Positions 37,401 through 51,724 are shown, counted from the first letter of the stretch. The stretch: 64,000 nucleotides of DNA from Apostichopus japonicus (GCF_037975245.1 NC_092569.1:16808501-16872500), one strand, 5' to 3'. Program-made: numbers and translations. Notes: a model not told the origin generated them from the letters alone.

Positions 37401-40400
37401 GATTACACTTAAGACTGTTCTACCATACATACTGAATAATTTATCTTCTCAATAATTCCATTTTAAACAGAACTATCATAAATTCATGAGTACATTAAAT
37501 CGATTACTATAGTTTATCGAACATAAATTTGGTTTTAATTTTGTGAACGTACAAAATTCAATTTAGATTAAAGTGAGGTGGTAAACATACCATCCAGTTG
37601 CCGCCATCTACAGAATTGTTACAGAACACAGGGAACGGCTCAATATATCCGTCTGGTTGTATGAGGTAGACCCCGTCTGAAGATTCCCCGTCACATTGTT
37701 CAAAGGCTTCCTTACAATCTCGAGGGAAGTCAGGTTGTTGATAGAAAAAGTAAGAAGAACTTTCTGTTGGTATGATTTAAGAAAGGTAATAACATAAGAT
37801 AACATCGTAACGAATTTGAAACATAAGGTTACATATTTTAAAGTGAAGTTAGAGCAAGCGAGGGTAGATGTAAAGCCCAGAGAAAAGGGGAAAGATAAAT
37901 ATTTGTCTTATACTTTAAGACAATGAGGCAACGTCAGTAAATAATGACTTACATGTCAGTAAATCTACCATCTGAATATAACATCATTTGTAAAACCTAA
38001 CTTGCCAAGTTTTTAAGAACATGTATTATTTGTTTATGCTATTTGTAGCTATTCCATCATGTATTAGAATCGTGTTACAAACATGTTACGTCGACAATTA
38101 AATATGAAGAAACTTGAAATTGAAAGTACACAAGCTAACATTTTAATATACATTCTTAGTTGGAATGCATTGTTCTTTGGAAAAAACAACAACACTACAT
38201 ATTTAAACATACTAATGACTATCTTATATGTTAAGAGAGTGGACGTTTAATTCATTATTGCCTTAATGTGAAAGGAAGATTTGCCATATAAACAGCTCGT
38301 TCAGTTGTACTAATGATGCAAGGTTTCGAATCTTATTACTGTGATTTTATATTTTCGAGGAAACAAAGTCATAAAATAAAAGTTAAAAGAATATATTTAT
38401 GAGAGAACATGTTCAGACTTCATTTTGAAAGTGAAATTTCCATTAAGTGCTATATCAAATATTATGGAAAATCAAAAATATCTTTTTCATCAAATCTTTA
38501 TGAATTGATAGTTCCATAATTTTCTACTAATTATTGTACGTGCGCCTCCATATGAATTATGTAACGATCACTGCAGAATAGTTTCGAGTAAAGTTTTGGA
38601 AGTAAGCTTTGTTGATTGAATTTTCTGTACTCACCGGACATCTCCCTTCTTTCACGAACAGAGCCATGGTCCGAGATTGCCTGACCCTCCTATATTGATG
38701 AAATCCAAAGAGATCTTTATTGTTAAGATCAATTTCGTGTTTGTTGAGTCCAATTTCAAACGACATTCGAAGGACTCACTTAGAATTACAGATTGAATCC
38801 TTTCATGGAGGGAAAAATATACCTATGACCAGAACGTGTCGAATCGCATGAATATATCTACGTGATTTAAACACATTGGCATTTTCTATGACAAATAACG
38901 CATGTCGTGATAAGTAAAGTAATTCCTGTCTGTATGCAAATGGAATGATATCGAGCAACGGATCTGTTCAAAGTTTCTATCATTTTAACTGCAAATTAAT
39001 CAGTCTCTCTTCTTCCTTTTTTTAATTTTAAATTTCTATCTTTTTTATTGTATATCATTAATATTTAGATAAGAGTTACAGATGAAGGTAATTCAACAGT
39101 TAATTGAATAATTCTACCAATCTTGGAAAATTAACTAAAACAATATCAAACAACTGTGTTTCTAATTCGGAAGACCGAGTTTAAAAACATATTACATTGC
39201 GATACTGCAGAGAAATAAATCATATTTATGATTTATGATCCAAAATATAATAATTGTAACAACTTTAGTAAAACAAGAAGGCCTGGGTATTTTTTAAGCA
39301 AAATTTTAATACAAAGGAAAGCACGTGACGTGAAAATCAGAGAACTAGTTTATATACCGTACTAGATATCTGTTAAGTTATGTGCGTGTGTATTAAGCTA
39401 ACAAATACTATAAAATTTACGAAAAACTCATTCGAATACAACGGCAAAATGTTGTTAAGAGCAAGGAGATAAGTGACATTAGGCAATGGACTGAGAGTTC
39501 ATGAATGTTTATGCGCTGGTGACTGAAGGTTTATTAAAATTTTAGCACACACGATACCGCCAAAGTTTCCTGCAACATGAATCACATAATCACCTGGCCA
39601 TTTTTTAAAGCGACTTATTTAAACTGTTAAAATATATCAATTTAAAGTATATACAGCCCCAAATACCGGTTTACTGTTGCAGTATAATACCCTATTAGCT
39701 TTACCATACTTCGTAGTGTCTGAAACTACGAATATAATCTAACATGTAAATCTTCGCATTTGTATATAAAGTAATACATGCCCGAATTTTATTTAAATAA
39801 ACATTTATTCCCACTTTAGCTGAGTCTTCGAATACTCAGAACTAAAATTCAGAAACCAAAAACTCTTTGCTTATGAATTATAAAATAAAACTCTTCTTAG
39901 AGTTAGCTGTTTGTTAACCGAATTTATATGTTCTATTTTTATACTAAATTACCTGAAATTGCTAGGTTAGTCCATTTTTTTATGTTAAGACTTTCACTTT
40001 TTAATATTCGCCTTGTCCTTAAACATTCGATCTTTGCTCTCAATTTATCCCAACATTGAATTATCTGTAAATGTATAAAGTATTCGCCATAGGTTGCAAT
40101 CTGGTTTAGTGTTTTCCGTTTGATTTGTTTTATCATTATTATGTAATGCCAACATAGTAAACTCAGTTCTATTGCAACATCTGTCAGCGAAATAATTTAC
40201 GGCACATCACATAATATTATACACTCGCGGTAACTGCTCCCCAAATAAGCATTGCAAGATAACGTTGTTTCTTTATATAACCAGAAAATATTAAAACGAA
40301 GAAGAAGGAAAAGTGGTACTATTTGAATGACTAAATTCTATTTATTCAACTCGGTATCTGAGAATTATTGGAATTCTTACTTTAGATGTATCTTTAAACT

Positions 40401-41156
40401 GAAATTACAATGAAAGAGAAGCACAAAAACATTAAAGGAATAAAGAGAAGATTTTAAATTATTTTTTGGGGAAAAGTTGTTTGGCATAAACGTTGGAAAG
40501 TACTTATTTCTTAGTCGTCACGTGCTGCAAAGGTTAAATGATATTTTTCTACACTGACAAAGTATTCTGTCAATTTACTGTTTTGCTTTTTTTCTGTAGA
40601 CTGTATAATTAATACCGTGCTATACGGGAAGAACAATACATTTATATGTACTACAGTTTAGACCCAAATATAAATTGCATATAAGATTCACCACATATGC
40701 AGAATATTGTTAGACCTACTACATGTGGTTACATGTTCATTAAATCCTCCATGCTTTGAATTCTTTTAATGTTTATTTTATATTTTCTTTTCGAATCGAC
40801 GAAATAAATGAACGATGGTTTAAACGAGGTAGCCACTATATAAAATAAAACCTAAAGCCATCAAAATATGAATATTAAATAAAGAAAAATTTTCCACATT
40901 AAGGTAAAGTTAGTTCATATGTTCAATTTTGATAACATTTTGAAATAAGACATACGTTTTGTAACAGTTTTTCTTTGTAGCTGAAATATATAATAGTAAC
41001 AAATTGTTACAAGAGTAGTCAAAATTACAGATTAAGTTAATAAAATGAATGGAGTAAATTTGTTTTAAAGATACTTACTACTTGAAGTAATCTGGTCAGG
41101 CCTGATGAACAGATGAGAAACATCCAGAATTCAATATTGTACAACAAAAAATTCAT
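34421..41156 (-). CDS. Fibrinogen-related protein 2 (FReP-2), secreted, 267 aa
   Basis: Minus-strand exons: 41079-41156, 38635-38689, 37591-37763, 36711-36981, 34421-34647 (804 nt including TAG). Every junction is GT-AG and the frame is open. Layout: signal peptide about 1-22, linker to about 45 (EGQAISDHGSVRERREMS), fibrinogen C-terminal domain about 57-267. Family marks: DCKEAFEQCDG, GVYLIQPDGY, VFCNNSVDGGNWM, VFQRRMDGSVDFDRVW, GFLNREFWLGNEKL, a DRDND calcium-site motif and NGWWFNAC before the ligand pocket, ending EMKIRPL. No collagen or coiled-coil segment precedes the domain, so it is a minimal FReP. Family members bind acetylated or microbial sugars outside the cell; that role is inferred. 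The start is the only ATG in front of the hydrophobic leader shared by all three copies. Confidence 0.92.
35903..36433. mobile_element. 531-bp insertion unique to unit 2
   Basis: Units 1 and 3 read GCAGCAAATCAA directly into GCTCTAAGTATATGG. Unit 2 has 531 bp between these blocks, in the intron before FReP-2 exon 5. No clear terminal repeats or target-site duplication were seen, so it could be a small insertion or ancestral sequence lost from the other units. Confidence 0.7.
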
Positions 41157-43073
41157 CTTGGAAATGATGAGTTGTCTGGTCGGATGACGGTCACAAAGTG
41201 AAATGAATCGTTGCAAACGAAACACTTTGACAAGCTAGACTGACTAATATCAAATATGCAAAACTAGTATTGTTAGAAACTATAGATGACATTAATGTCC
41301 ATTTCGCACTGTATTTGTAAGTACTCTAATAGGCCCTTGTCTGTTATTGGATGTACCCGATATACCAATGAACGTACACTCTTACGATGGTTTACGTTAT
41401 TATGCTTTTCCGTAGAAGGATATGATGTCCTCCGTAAAGACAAGTTATTTATTGGCTTTGTTTCAACCTCTGAAGCAATGTCATGATTTGTCAACGTGTC
41501 ATAAGTCTAGTATACACTTATTGTAATGTTAATTGCACAAAGTAGAAACTTGATGTTATATGGGAAAATGCGTGTGTCAGTTTGTTAGGTGTAGTTGTTA
41601 AATACCAACGTCATACGCTTGGCTACTATTTAAGTGTTGTGAGGACATAGATTGTTAATTTGACGAAATGGTGGCTTTCATCTACCAAGGAAGAATTAGT
41701 GGAGCTGGGGATTTGGGGTTGGGTGGGGGGGGGGGGGCGAGGTGGATTAGTACCACCACTACACGATGAAACATGAAAAATACTGCTTCCCATTAATAGA
41801 AAGTTCAAACTATAGTTAGCACATTTATTAATCGCAAAGGAATTTGAAGTACCTGCTAAAAATGATAGCTAGTACTTCCGGAACTGTTGGGGTTATTATG
41901 CGGTTGCCTTCACATATACCAACTGATACTTCTAACTGTCCCTTGAAGCCCCACCCCCCCCCCCCACATGCCTATTTCAGCCCTCTTCTGTGTGGCGCCT
42001 ATTTGTCTAGTGTAACGTCCTATTTCGAAAGCTAAATTATTGATGTTCAATGTTGATATATTGGTTCCTTACAAAGATATTGATTCGCCAGCAAACAAAC
42101 ATTCGCTAGAGAGACATGTACAGCTACATAGGAAATGCATATGCAAAGGCCTCGAAGACGCATGACGATAACAAAATATCAAAAGAGAAGAACATGTTAA
42201 CCGTCCTCCTGTGTTCTTACTGTTTTTGCATCTTAAATCAATGACCTTTTACGTATTTTGAAGGTACAGACGTCAAAACAGTTCCCAGTGACTGGTTAAC
42301 ATGTTGCCATAGCAGTCGAATACATCCTGAACGCAAAATCAGAGAAGGACACCTCTTACCCCTCCCCCCACAAACACACACACACATCAGGACGCGACAT
42401 CCGCTGATGGATGGCCCCCAAGATCATCAAGCAACAAAGTTAAACTCATGGGGTATTTCTTTCTTTCTTTAGTTTATTTTTATTTTATGTTTTATCATTG
42501 TGCATATTATATAAACCGACAGAAACAGTTACATAGTAACGTTCATAACGCGAGTTATAACGTGCAACTTCAATTTAATGGTGAAATTATAAATGGTGGT
42601 CATAACGAATATCATATACTTGCAATACACATTATTGATCAATTAAAGCATAATTCTGTACCGTTTTATGTCTGTTTTCTCCCAGCAATGGCGTATCACA
42701 AATTAGTTACACTGTGTTTAGCTAATAGTTGTAATTCCTTCATTATAACGGATCATAATGTTTTTCCATATATAGAAGGAGGACGAATGTTGCCACCACT
42801 AATATTGCAAACTACATAGAGACAACACAGTCAAGACCGCGCTGATTAGTTTGAATTCCAAAATCCAAACAAACGATTCTGAAAATCAGTTTGAAGGCCG
42901 AGAAAATGAAGGAAATTTAAAGGAACGTTCCTTTCTTTACATGGTTAAAAGGAATATTTGACAATTGACGGTTTTAAACTCATGACTTTGTTTTTTTTTT
43001 TACTTGGGGGGGGGGTTGTAATTTTGCAAGTTACTGTGGTATCTTTTCCCATCTTGCTCCGTAATGTTGATTT
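41157..43073. other. Spacer between FReP-2 start and FReP-3 stop
   Basis: Homologous to 32633-34420. Contains a G run near 41726, C runs near 41953 and 42362, and a G run near 43005. It holds the upstream side of FReP-2 and the 3' flank of FReP-3. Nothing else was recognised. Confidence 0.5.
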
Positions 43074-46000
43074 CTACAGTGGACGTATCTTCATTTCTAT
43101 GTATTGGATGTTGTGATTACTATGATCATGGGGAAAACTATACCAGTAAGGGCCACGACTCCAAGGATAGTTCGGCATGGAATAATAACAGGCATTGAAC
43201 CACCATCCGTTATGATTATGACTTGCACAGTTATAAGTAGAATGACGGTCGTTATCTCGATCTGTAGTAGTGAAAAGCATTCCTCGATGAGAGCTCAAAT
43301 TATCGACTGCGAAAAAGAAAACGGAGAAAGAAAACTGGGACCAAAAACGTTAACTTAACTAACAATAACATACTCCTTTAGCATTGCATGCCGCGGCTTT
43401 GGTTCTTTGAAAACTAATGTTAACAAAACTGCCTAATAGGGTGTTAAACATAATAAATATTAAGGTACTGGTTTGGACGGCATGCGGTCTGACGTAAATG
43501 AAACCAAGTGTTCACTGATTTAGAAATTAATCTTTTACGGCGTTAGCATATCTGACTTTAAATTTTAATATTGCAGAGTTATAAATTATATCGCTCGGAG
43601 AGAAGGAATCTGAAAGAAATTGCCTTTTATGTCTGTTGGGATTATCCTCTGTTTGGCATTGAATAGGCCTACATCTAATATTATTCAAGTTTTCAGTTTA
43701 CTCTTGCACATGCTTGTAATAACGAATATCACTTCATATTATGTTCTTGATTTTTCATCAGAACATGGATCAATCAATTGATTTGATTGTAATACCTTTT
43801 TGCATAGGCTAACAACTGAAGAGGACATTTCCGGTCTGAGATATGCTTTAGGGGTGCCCAAGGTCAGTTGAATAACCGGGCCGACTTTTGTAATGTTCAA
43901 GGTTCTTAAGTGTACTATGAAAAATTAGAGCACATTTTTCCGGGCCCCCTTACTGCCCCTGTGCTGTATCCGCTTTGCCCTCCCTCGTCTGTCATCAAGG
44001 GTAACTGTATCTGGATATGTCTCATATTCGGATGACAAGAGAAGGACTCAAACAGTTCCTAATAATCGAAATAAAGGTATCATCGATTTTTTTTTAAAGT
44101 AGTTGCGTTTTGTTTCGGGAAAACGTTTAGTAAGAACTGTCATAATTCGAAAATACAAAGAGCGTTAATTTGTAACAAATAACAATACGAAAAAATGTCA
44201 CCACAATATAAGTGATCTGTGAAAGGTGCATTTCAACATAAAATATGGATGTAATACGCATGGAGAACTATATGATCATTCCCCGCCGCCGGTTGCGCCC
44301 CTTGGATTCGATACAAAGTTTCCCCGTAGGCAGCAAATCAAGCTCTAAGTATATGGTTTTCCAAGCAAATAGTTTGTATAATGGGGGGAGAGGAAGGTAC
44401 ATCCTCAGTAGTAGCCCATGTCTTCCCCGGCTGAATGCAAAGAATATGTCCCCTTCCCCTCCTCCTAATGAACCCTTTTCCCCCGGCTGAAGATCGAAAG
44501 TGGAAAAGGAAACACCACTGGTATCAATGAGATTTGTTCAATATTCAATAACTGATCTCTTATCGGTGGAAATGTGCAAATTTATCTAAATTCTTCTTAG
44601 TACTCACCTACGGTACTTGATGTAACGAAGTTTCCAAGAGCAACCATCTTGTATTTGGTACCTTCATCACTTACGCGGAAGAGATTGTACTTCGCAAAAT
44701 AAGATTCATCGCTTTTGGACACGAAGTCAATCCGAAGTTCGTAGTCCTTTTGATTGGTGATGTACGCTAGTTTCTCATTACCCAACCAGAATTCTCGATT
44801 GAGAAAACCAAAGCCTTCTTTGTAGTCGTTCCAGACTCTATCGAATTTAACACTGCCGTCCATTCGACGTTGAAAAACCTTTGAACCAAAACATAAGAAA
44901 AAGTTTAGAAAAAGGAAATTGTGTTTCGGTCTTTACATGTTTCACTTAAATGTAGATCAATGTAGGGTGACTACCATTGCTTATGTCATTTAAGAAATAT
45001 CTTCACAAAATACGTTGAATAAATTCATCTTAAACTTAATAATAAAGTAAAAGGAAATAGATGAAGTTGACAGATTCAAAGAAACAGTTCGCGAATAGAT
45101 TTTATTGTGCCTATATTAATGATAGTCTGTAGGTGCCGAAATATTTTTTTTTTCTCTTTTATGTTTGGTGTATTTACGAAGGAAATTATTTTACCGACCG
45201 ATAGAAAGAACACAATAGTTTAATTGAACTACTGGACCAGAAGCTAAAAAAAAAAATCATAAAAGAAAATCATAATTGAAATTGTATATATACATATACT
45301 TGGATTACACTTAAAGTGTTCTATCATACATACTAATTAATCGTGACAGCTCTTTCAATTAATCTTCTCAAAAAATTCCATTGTAAACAAAACTATCATA
45401 ATTAATGAGTACATTAAATCAATTACTATCATTTACCGAAGATAAATTCGGTTTTAATTTCGTGAACGTAAAAAAATACAATTTAGATTAAAGTGATGTG
45501 GTTAACATACCATCCAGTTGCCGCCATCTACAGAGTTGTTACAGTACACAGGGAAGGGCTCAAGATATCCGTCTGGTTGTATGAGGTAGACCCCGTCTGA
45601 CGATTCCCCGTCACATTGTTCAAAGACTTCCTTACAATCTCTCGGGTAGTCAGGTTGTTGATAGAAAAAGTAAGAAGAACTTTCTGTTGGTATGATGTTA
45701 CATATTTGAAAGTGAAGTTAGCGCAAGCGAGGGTGAATGAAAAGGGAGGCCCCCCCCCCAGCTCCCCGCCCAAGAGAAAAAGGGAACGATACATATTGTC
45801 TCATACTTTAAGACAATGAGGCAACGTTAGTAGATAATGACTTACATGTCAGTTAATCTACCAGCTGAATAAAACATCAATTGTAAAACCTAACTTGCCA
45901 ATTGTTAAAGAACATTCATTATTTTCTGATGCTATTTGTAACTATTCCACCATGTATTAGAATCGTGTTAAAAACATGTTACGTCGACAATTAAATATGA

Positions 46001-49000
46001 AGAAACTTGAAATTGAAAGTACACAAGCTAACATGTTAATATACATTCTTAGTTGGAATGCATTGTTCTTTGGGAAAAAAAAACAACACTACTTATTTAA
46101 ACATACTAATGACAATCTCATATGTTAAGAGAGTGGACGTTAAATTCATTATTGCCTTAATGTGAAAGGAAGATTTGCCATATAAACAGTGCGTTAAATT
46201 GTACTAATGATGCAAGGTTTCGAATCTTATTACTGTGTTTTTATATTTTCGAGGACACAAAGTCATAAAATAAAAGTTAAGAGAATATATTTATGAGAAA
46301 ACATGTTCCGGACTGCATTTTGAAAGTGAAATTTCCATTTAGTGCTCGATCAAAGTATTATGGAAGATCAAAAATATCTTGTTCATCAAATCTTTATGAA
46401 TTGATTGTTCCGTAATTTCTACTAATTATTGTCTAGTAGTTGACCTCAACGTGCGCCTCCATATGAATTTTGTAACTATATTGATCACTGCAGAATAGTT
46501 TCGAGTAAAGTTTTGGAAGTAAACTTTGTTGATTGAATGTTCTGTACTCACCAGTCGTCTCTCTTCTGCCACGAACAGAGCCTTGGTCCGAAATTGCCTG
46601 ACCCTCCTATATTGATGAAATCCAAAGAGATCTTTATTGTTAAGATCCATTTCGTTTTAGTTGAGTCCAATGTCAAACGACATTCGAAGGACTTACTTAG
46701 AATTACAGATTAAATCCTTTCACGGAGGGAGAAATATACCTATGACCAGAACGCGTCGAATCGCATGAATATATCTACGTGAATTAAACCCATTAGCATT
46801 TTCTATGAAAAATATCGTCTGTCGTGATAATTACGGTAATTCCTCTCTGTATGCAAATGGAATGATATCGAACAACGAATCTGTTAAACGTTTCTATCAT
46901 GTTCACTGCAAATTAATCAGTGTCTCTTCTTCCTTTTTTTGATTTTAAATTTCTCTCTATATTATTGTATATCATTAATGTTTAGATAAGAGTAAAAGGT
47001 AAATCAACAGTTAATTTAATAATTCTACCAATCTTCGAAAATTAAGTTAAACAAATATCAAACAACTGTGTTTCTAATTTGGAAGACCGAGTTTAAACAC
47101 ATATTATATTGCGATACTGCAGAGGAATAAATCATATTTTCTGATTTATTATTCCTAATATAATAATTGTAACAACTTTAGGAAAACAAGAAGGCCTAGG
47201 TATATTTTAAGCAAAATAATAATAATAAGTAAAGCGCGTGACGTGTAAATCAGAGAACTAGTTCATATACCGTACTAGATATCTGTTAATTTATGTGCGT
47301 GTGTATTAAGCTAACAAATACAATAAAATTGATGTTAAATGTTGTTAAGAGCAAGGAGATTAGTGACATTAGGCACTGAACTGAAAGTTCACGAATGTGT
47401 ATTAGCTGGTGACCCAAGATTTATTAAAATCTTAGCACACACGATACCGCCAAAGTTTCCTGCAACATGAACCACATCATAAACAAGCTACTTTTAAAGT
47501 AACTTAATTAAATTGTTAAAATATATCCATTTAAAGTATATACAGCTCCAAAATTGCGGTTTACTGTTGCAGTGGAATACCCTATCGTAGTGGCTGAAAC
47601 TACGAATATCATCTAGCGTGTAAATCTTCACTTTTGTATATAAAGTAATACACGCCAGACAGTCATTTAATAAACATTTTCCTACTTTAGCTGAGTTTTC
47701 GAATATTTAAAACTAAATTCAGAAACCAAAAACTCTTTGCTGTAATGAATTATAAAAAAAAAAACTCTTCTTTTAGTTAGCTGTTTGTAAACCGAACTCA
47801 TATGTTCTACTTTCATACTAAATTAACTGAAATTGCTGGGTTAGCCCATTTTTATTTTAACACTTTAACTTGTTAATATTCGCCTGGTCCCTATACATTT
47901 GATCTTTGCTCTCAATTTACCCCAACATTAAATTCTCTGTAAATGTAGAAAATATTCGCCGTTGGTTGCAACACGATAAAGTGTTTTCCGTTTGATTTGT
48001 TTTGTCATTATTAAGTTATACGAACATAGCATAGTTCTATTGCAACATATGTCAGCGAAATAATTTTACCGGCACATCACATAATATTACTAAGTAGCGG
48101 TAACTTCTCCCCAAATAAGCATTGCGAGAGAACGTTGTTTCTTTACGTAACAAGAAAACTATTAAAAAGAAGAAAAAGGAATATTGGTACTATTTGAATG
48201 ACTAAATTCTATTTATTCAAACTCGGTATCTAAGAATAATTGGAATTCATACTTTAGATGTATCTTTAAACTGAAATCTCAATGAAAGAGAATTACAAAA
48301 ATATTAAAACGTTAAAGGAATAAAGAGAAGATTTTAAATTATTTTTCGGGGAACATTTGTTTGGCACATACGTTGGAAAGTATTTATTTCTTAGTCGTCA
48401 CGTGTTGTATAGATAAAATTATATTTTTCTACACTGAAAAAATATTCCGTAAATATACTGTTTTATCTTTATCTGTAGATTGTATAATTAATACAGTGCT
48501 ATACGGGAAGAACAATACATTTATAAGTACTACAGTTTAGACCAATATTATAATTGCATATAAGATTCACCACATATGCAAAATATTGTTAGAACTCCAT
48601 GTGGTTCATGCTTCTTTTAATGTTTATTTTATATTTTCTTTTCAAATCGACGAAGTAAATGAAGGATGTTTAAACGAGGCAGCCACTATGTAAAATAAAA
48701 CCTAAAGCCATCAAAATATGAATATAAAATGAATACAAAATATGAAATATGAATGAAATATGAAATATGAAAACAAAATATGAATACAAAATATGAATAC
48801 AAAATATGAATATAAAATGTACAGTTTTCACATTGGGGTAAAGTTACTTAATATGTTCAATTTTGATAATATTTTGAAGTAAGACATACGTTTTGTAACA
48901 GTTTTTCTTTGTAGCTGAAATATATAATTGTAACACATTGTTACAAAAGGAGTCAAAATTAAAGAATAATTTAATAAGATGATGGATTAAAATTGTCATG

Positions 49001-49091
49001 TAAAGATACTTACGACTTGAAGTAATCTGGTCAGGCCTGATGAACAGATAAGAAACATCCAGAATTCCATATTGTACAATAAAAACTTCAT
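43074..49091 (-). CDS. Fibrinogen-related protein 3 (FReP-3), secreted, 269 aa
   Basis: Minus-strand exons: 49014-49091, 46552-46606, 45511-45683, 44608-44878, 43074-43306 (810 nt including TAG), with the same phases as FReP-1 and FReP-2 and no stops. Leader MKFLLYNMEFWMFLICSSGL; linker EGQAISDQGSVRGRRETT; fibrinogen domain with DCKEVFEQCDG, PVYCNNSVDGGNWM, RRMDGSVKFDRVW, EFWLGNEKL, DRDND, NGWWFNAC and EMKIRPL. Differences from FReP-2 include D-to-K in GSVKF, GNFVTSS, and an exon 5 that is 6 nt longer, with HDHSNHN where copies 1 and 2 have GGNHN in the C-terminal loop. A secreted recognition lectin is the likely role (family knowledge). Confidence 0.92.
48721..48826. repeat. AATATGAATACAA-type short tandem repeat in FReP-3 intron 1
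   Basis: Irregular copies of AATATGAATACAAA and AATATGAAAT. It is found only in unit 3; units 1 and 2 have a single AATATGAATATTAAAT at this place, so it expanded after duplication. Confidence 0.8.
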
Positions 49092-50553
49092 CTTGGATAT
49101 GATGAGTTGTCTGGTCGGATGACGGTCACAAAGTGAAATGAATCGTTGCAAACGAATCCCTTTGACAAGCTCGACTGACTAATGTCGAACTTATAGCGAT
49201 AGAAACTATAGACGACATTAATGTCCATTTCGCACTGCATTTGTAAGGACTCTAATAGGCCCTTGTCTGTTATTGGTTGTACCCGATAGACCAACTAACA
49301 TAAACTCTTACGATGGTTTACGATATTATGCTTTTCCGTCGTAGGATATGATGTCCGCCCTAAAGACAAGTTATTTGTTGGCTTTGTTTCAACTTCTGAA
49401 GCAATGCCATGATTTCTAAACGTGTCATAAGCCTAGTACACTTATTGTAAATTTAATTGTATCAAGGTGGAAACTTGATGTTAGGCTATATGGGAAATGC
49501 GCACGTCACTTTGTTAGGTGTAATTGCTAAATACCAAACGTCAGACGCTTGGCTGTAATTTAGGTGTTGTGAGGGCATATATTGTCAATTTGACGAAATT
49601 ATGGCATCCATAAACCAAAAGATGTATGCTGACTTTCATCTACCAAGGATGAAAGAGGGGATCCGGGGGAGGAGATGAGTACGACCATCACACGATGAAA
49701 CATGACGCCGGAAGCTATACAGTTTTCTAACCTGATATTATCTGTAACTGTGTGACGTAAAAATAAATGCTGTTTTATCCATATGTGGGTGTAAGACCAC
49801 TGTTTAGCCAACACACACTATCTCTCCCATCCCCCGTACGTACCCATCTGTCTAACCCAGGCTGCAGATACAGTGAAGTTAGAGTATTGAAAACGTTATG
49901 CTGAGTGAGTAAAACGAAACTCATTCTATACAACCCTCGTCTTCCATTAATGACATACAAATTGAAGTCATTCATTTGGAACAAGCTGTTTTATGCTGTA
50001 TTACCTTATGTTTAAATATATTTTGCAATTCCAATTCTCGTAAAACCTCTGATCAAGCAAAAACCTGACCAATTTATAAATTGTGACTGTAAGAGAGTGT
50101 GTTTCTTCTTGGCCAATGAGAAAGTGCCTCATCTTTATTCATTAGGTAAGGTCATGCCTTCTGCCGTTTGATCATTCCTTCAGGTGGCATTAAGAGATCA
50201 AAGGGTCATTAGCATTCTTGATCTACGTAGGTTCAGTTGTATGACCAGAGTTCTACTGTATACTTTACATGTTACTTATACCACGGTGTGGCAACCTGTA
50301 CTACCCATACTGATACTGTGTGACCTTTAACTGTCAACAAATTTGCGTTAGGAGTAAAAGATACCAAAGAGGTATGTTTTAACTATTGTGGTTTATGGAG
50401 TTTTAAATGTAAATGTGTAACGGTAGAAATTATTTGAGTTGTGTCTTTGAGATTTGCGTTGCATTTTCTAGTCTTTTTGTGATACTTTGTATGTTTTGTA
50501 CTGCTTGCCAATTATTGATTATTTTGTGATATACTTTGTACGTTAATTGAGAA

Positions 50554-50693
<140 letters not shown>

Positions 50694-51587
50694 AGTTTTC
50701 ACGGATGCAATAGATGTAAATATCCAGTCAAAGCCTTCGTGTCTTCCTTGTTATATGTCTCTACACAAGCGGTTACAGTGACTGTTGTCAGCTACAAATA
50801 TTAAAATCAAATAAAAGTAACTGCTGAGTGCAAAAAAAACCCCCAAAAACCAAAAAAAAACCCAAGAATAACAAAAAACAAGAACGCAGAAAACAAAGAC
50901 TGGTAGAGATAGATAACTAGTCTTAAATGACAATCATTATATTTAAATATCCATATGAAAAATTTATCCATCAAAGTCCATAGACTCTGTTTTGTCAAGA
51001 TGAAACATGACTGGAAGAAAAGATACCAATGGAATGCATAATTTGAAATATATCAAGTATTTACAATAGTACATGATTCCTTGTTAACTTACATAAAACA
51101 ATCTTTAACATAATTTTTTAATATTATACAGATTATATATATTTTTTTTTTATATTACAAACTCTTTATCCATATCATGAAATATCAAGGCACATTTCTC
51201 TTTAGCTCAGAAAAGTACTGTTAAAATCCAGCAACTTCAATTTTGGTATATTTAACTAATTAAAATTTGTTTTATTCGTATTTACATGTTAAATATTTGT
51301 GTGTAGAAACTTCTTGGACAGAGGTGTGTTAAAACGTGACCTGAGAATATAATCACATTTTCGGAACAAAAGGAAAGGTATGTAAAAGTCAGATACATTA
51401 AAATACAACTTTCTCTTGAAAATACTTCCCTGCCCACTTACTGGGTTTTATCGCATGAACGAGGGCGGGAGGGGGGGTGGGGTGATTCCTTGTTACACAG
51501 TATGCAAGGTACTGTGTCTCCTGACTGCCCTCCCTCCCCCGCCCCCAGCAAATAGTTGGTAATGTACTGTAGTATGCGAACAACATC

Positions 51588-51672
51588 AACTAATAGCTGG
51601 ACAGCTCAGTAGGCAGAGACCTGCACTTGGTAACCCAGTGGGCATTGGTTTGAATACCGTTCTAGTCAAAAA
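51588..51672 (+). mobile_element. tRNA-derived SINE head
   Basis: Contains an A-box-like CAGCTCAGTAGGCAGAG and a B-box-like GGTTTGAATACC about 30 nt apart, as in a polymerase III promoter. It does not fold as an intact tRNA. Confidence 0.55.
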
Positions 51673-51724
51673 TTTCTCCCATTAAAATATCCCAGTCAGT
51701 TTAAGTTTATCATTAACTTATATT

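Larger units (their letters stand above)
33771..42356 (-). repeat. Tandem segmental duplication, unit 2
   Basis: Second unit, about 8.6 kb, including a private 531-bp insertion at 35903-36433. Homologous to units 1 and 3 through coding and non-coding sequence. Confidence 0.9.
42357..49710 (-). repeat. Tandem segmental duplication, unit 3
   Basis: Third and most diverged unit. Homology to units 1 and 2 fades at about 49700, within the upstream spacer. It lacks about 235 bp at 43811-43815 relative to 35157-35393 of unit 2. Confidence 0.88.
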
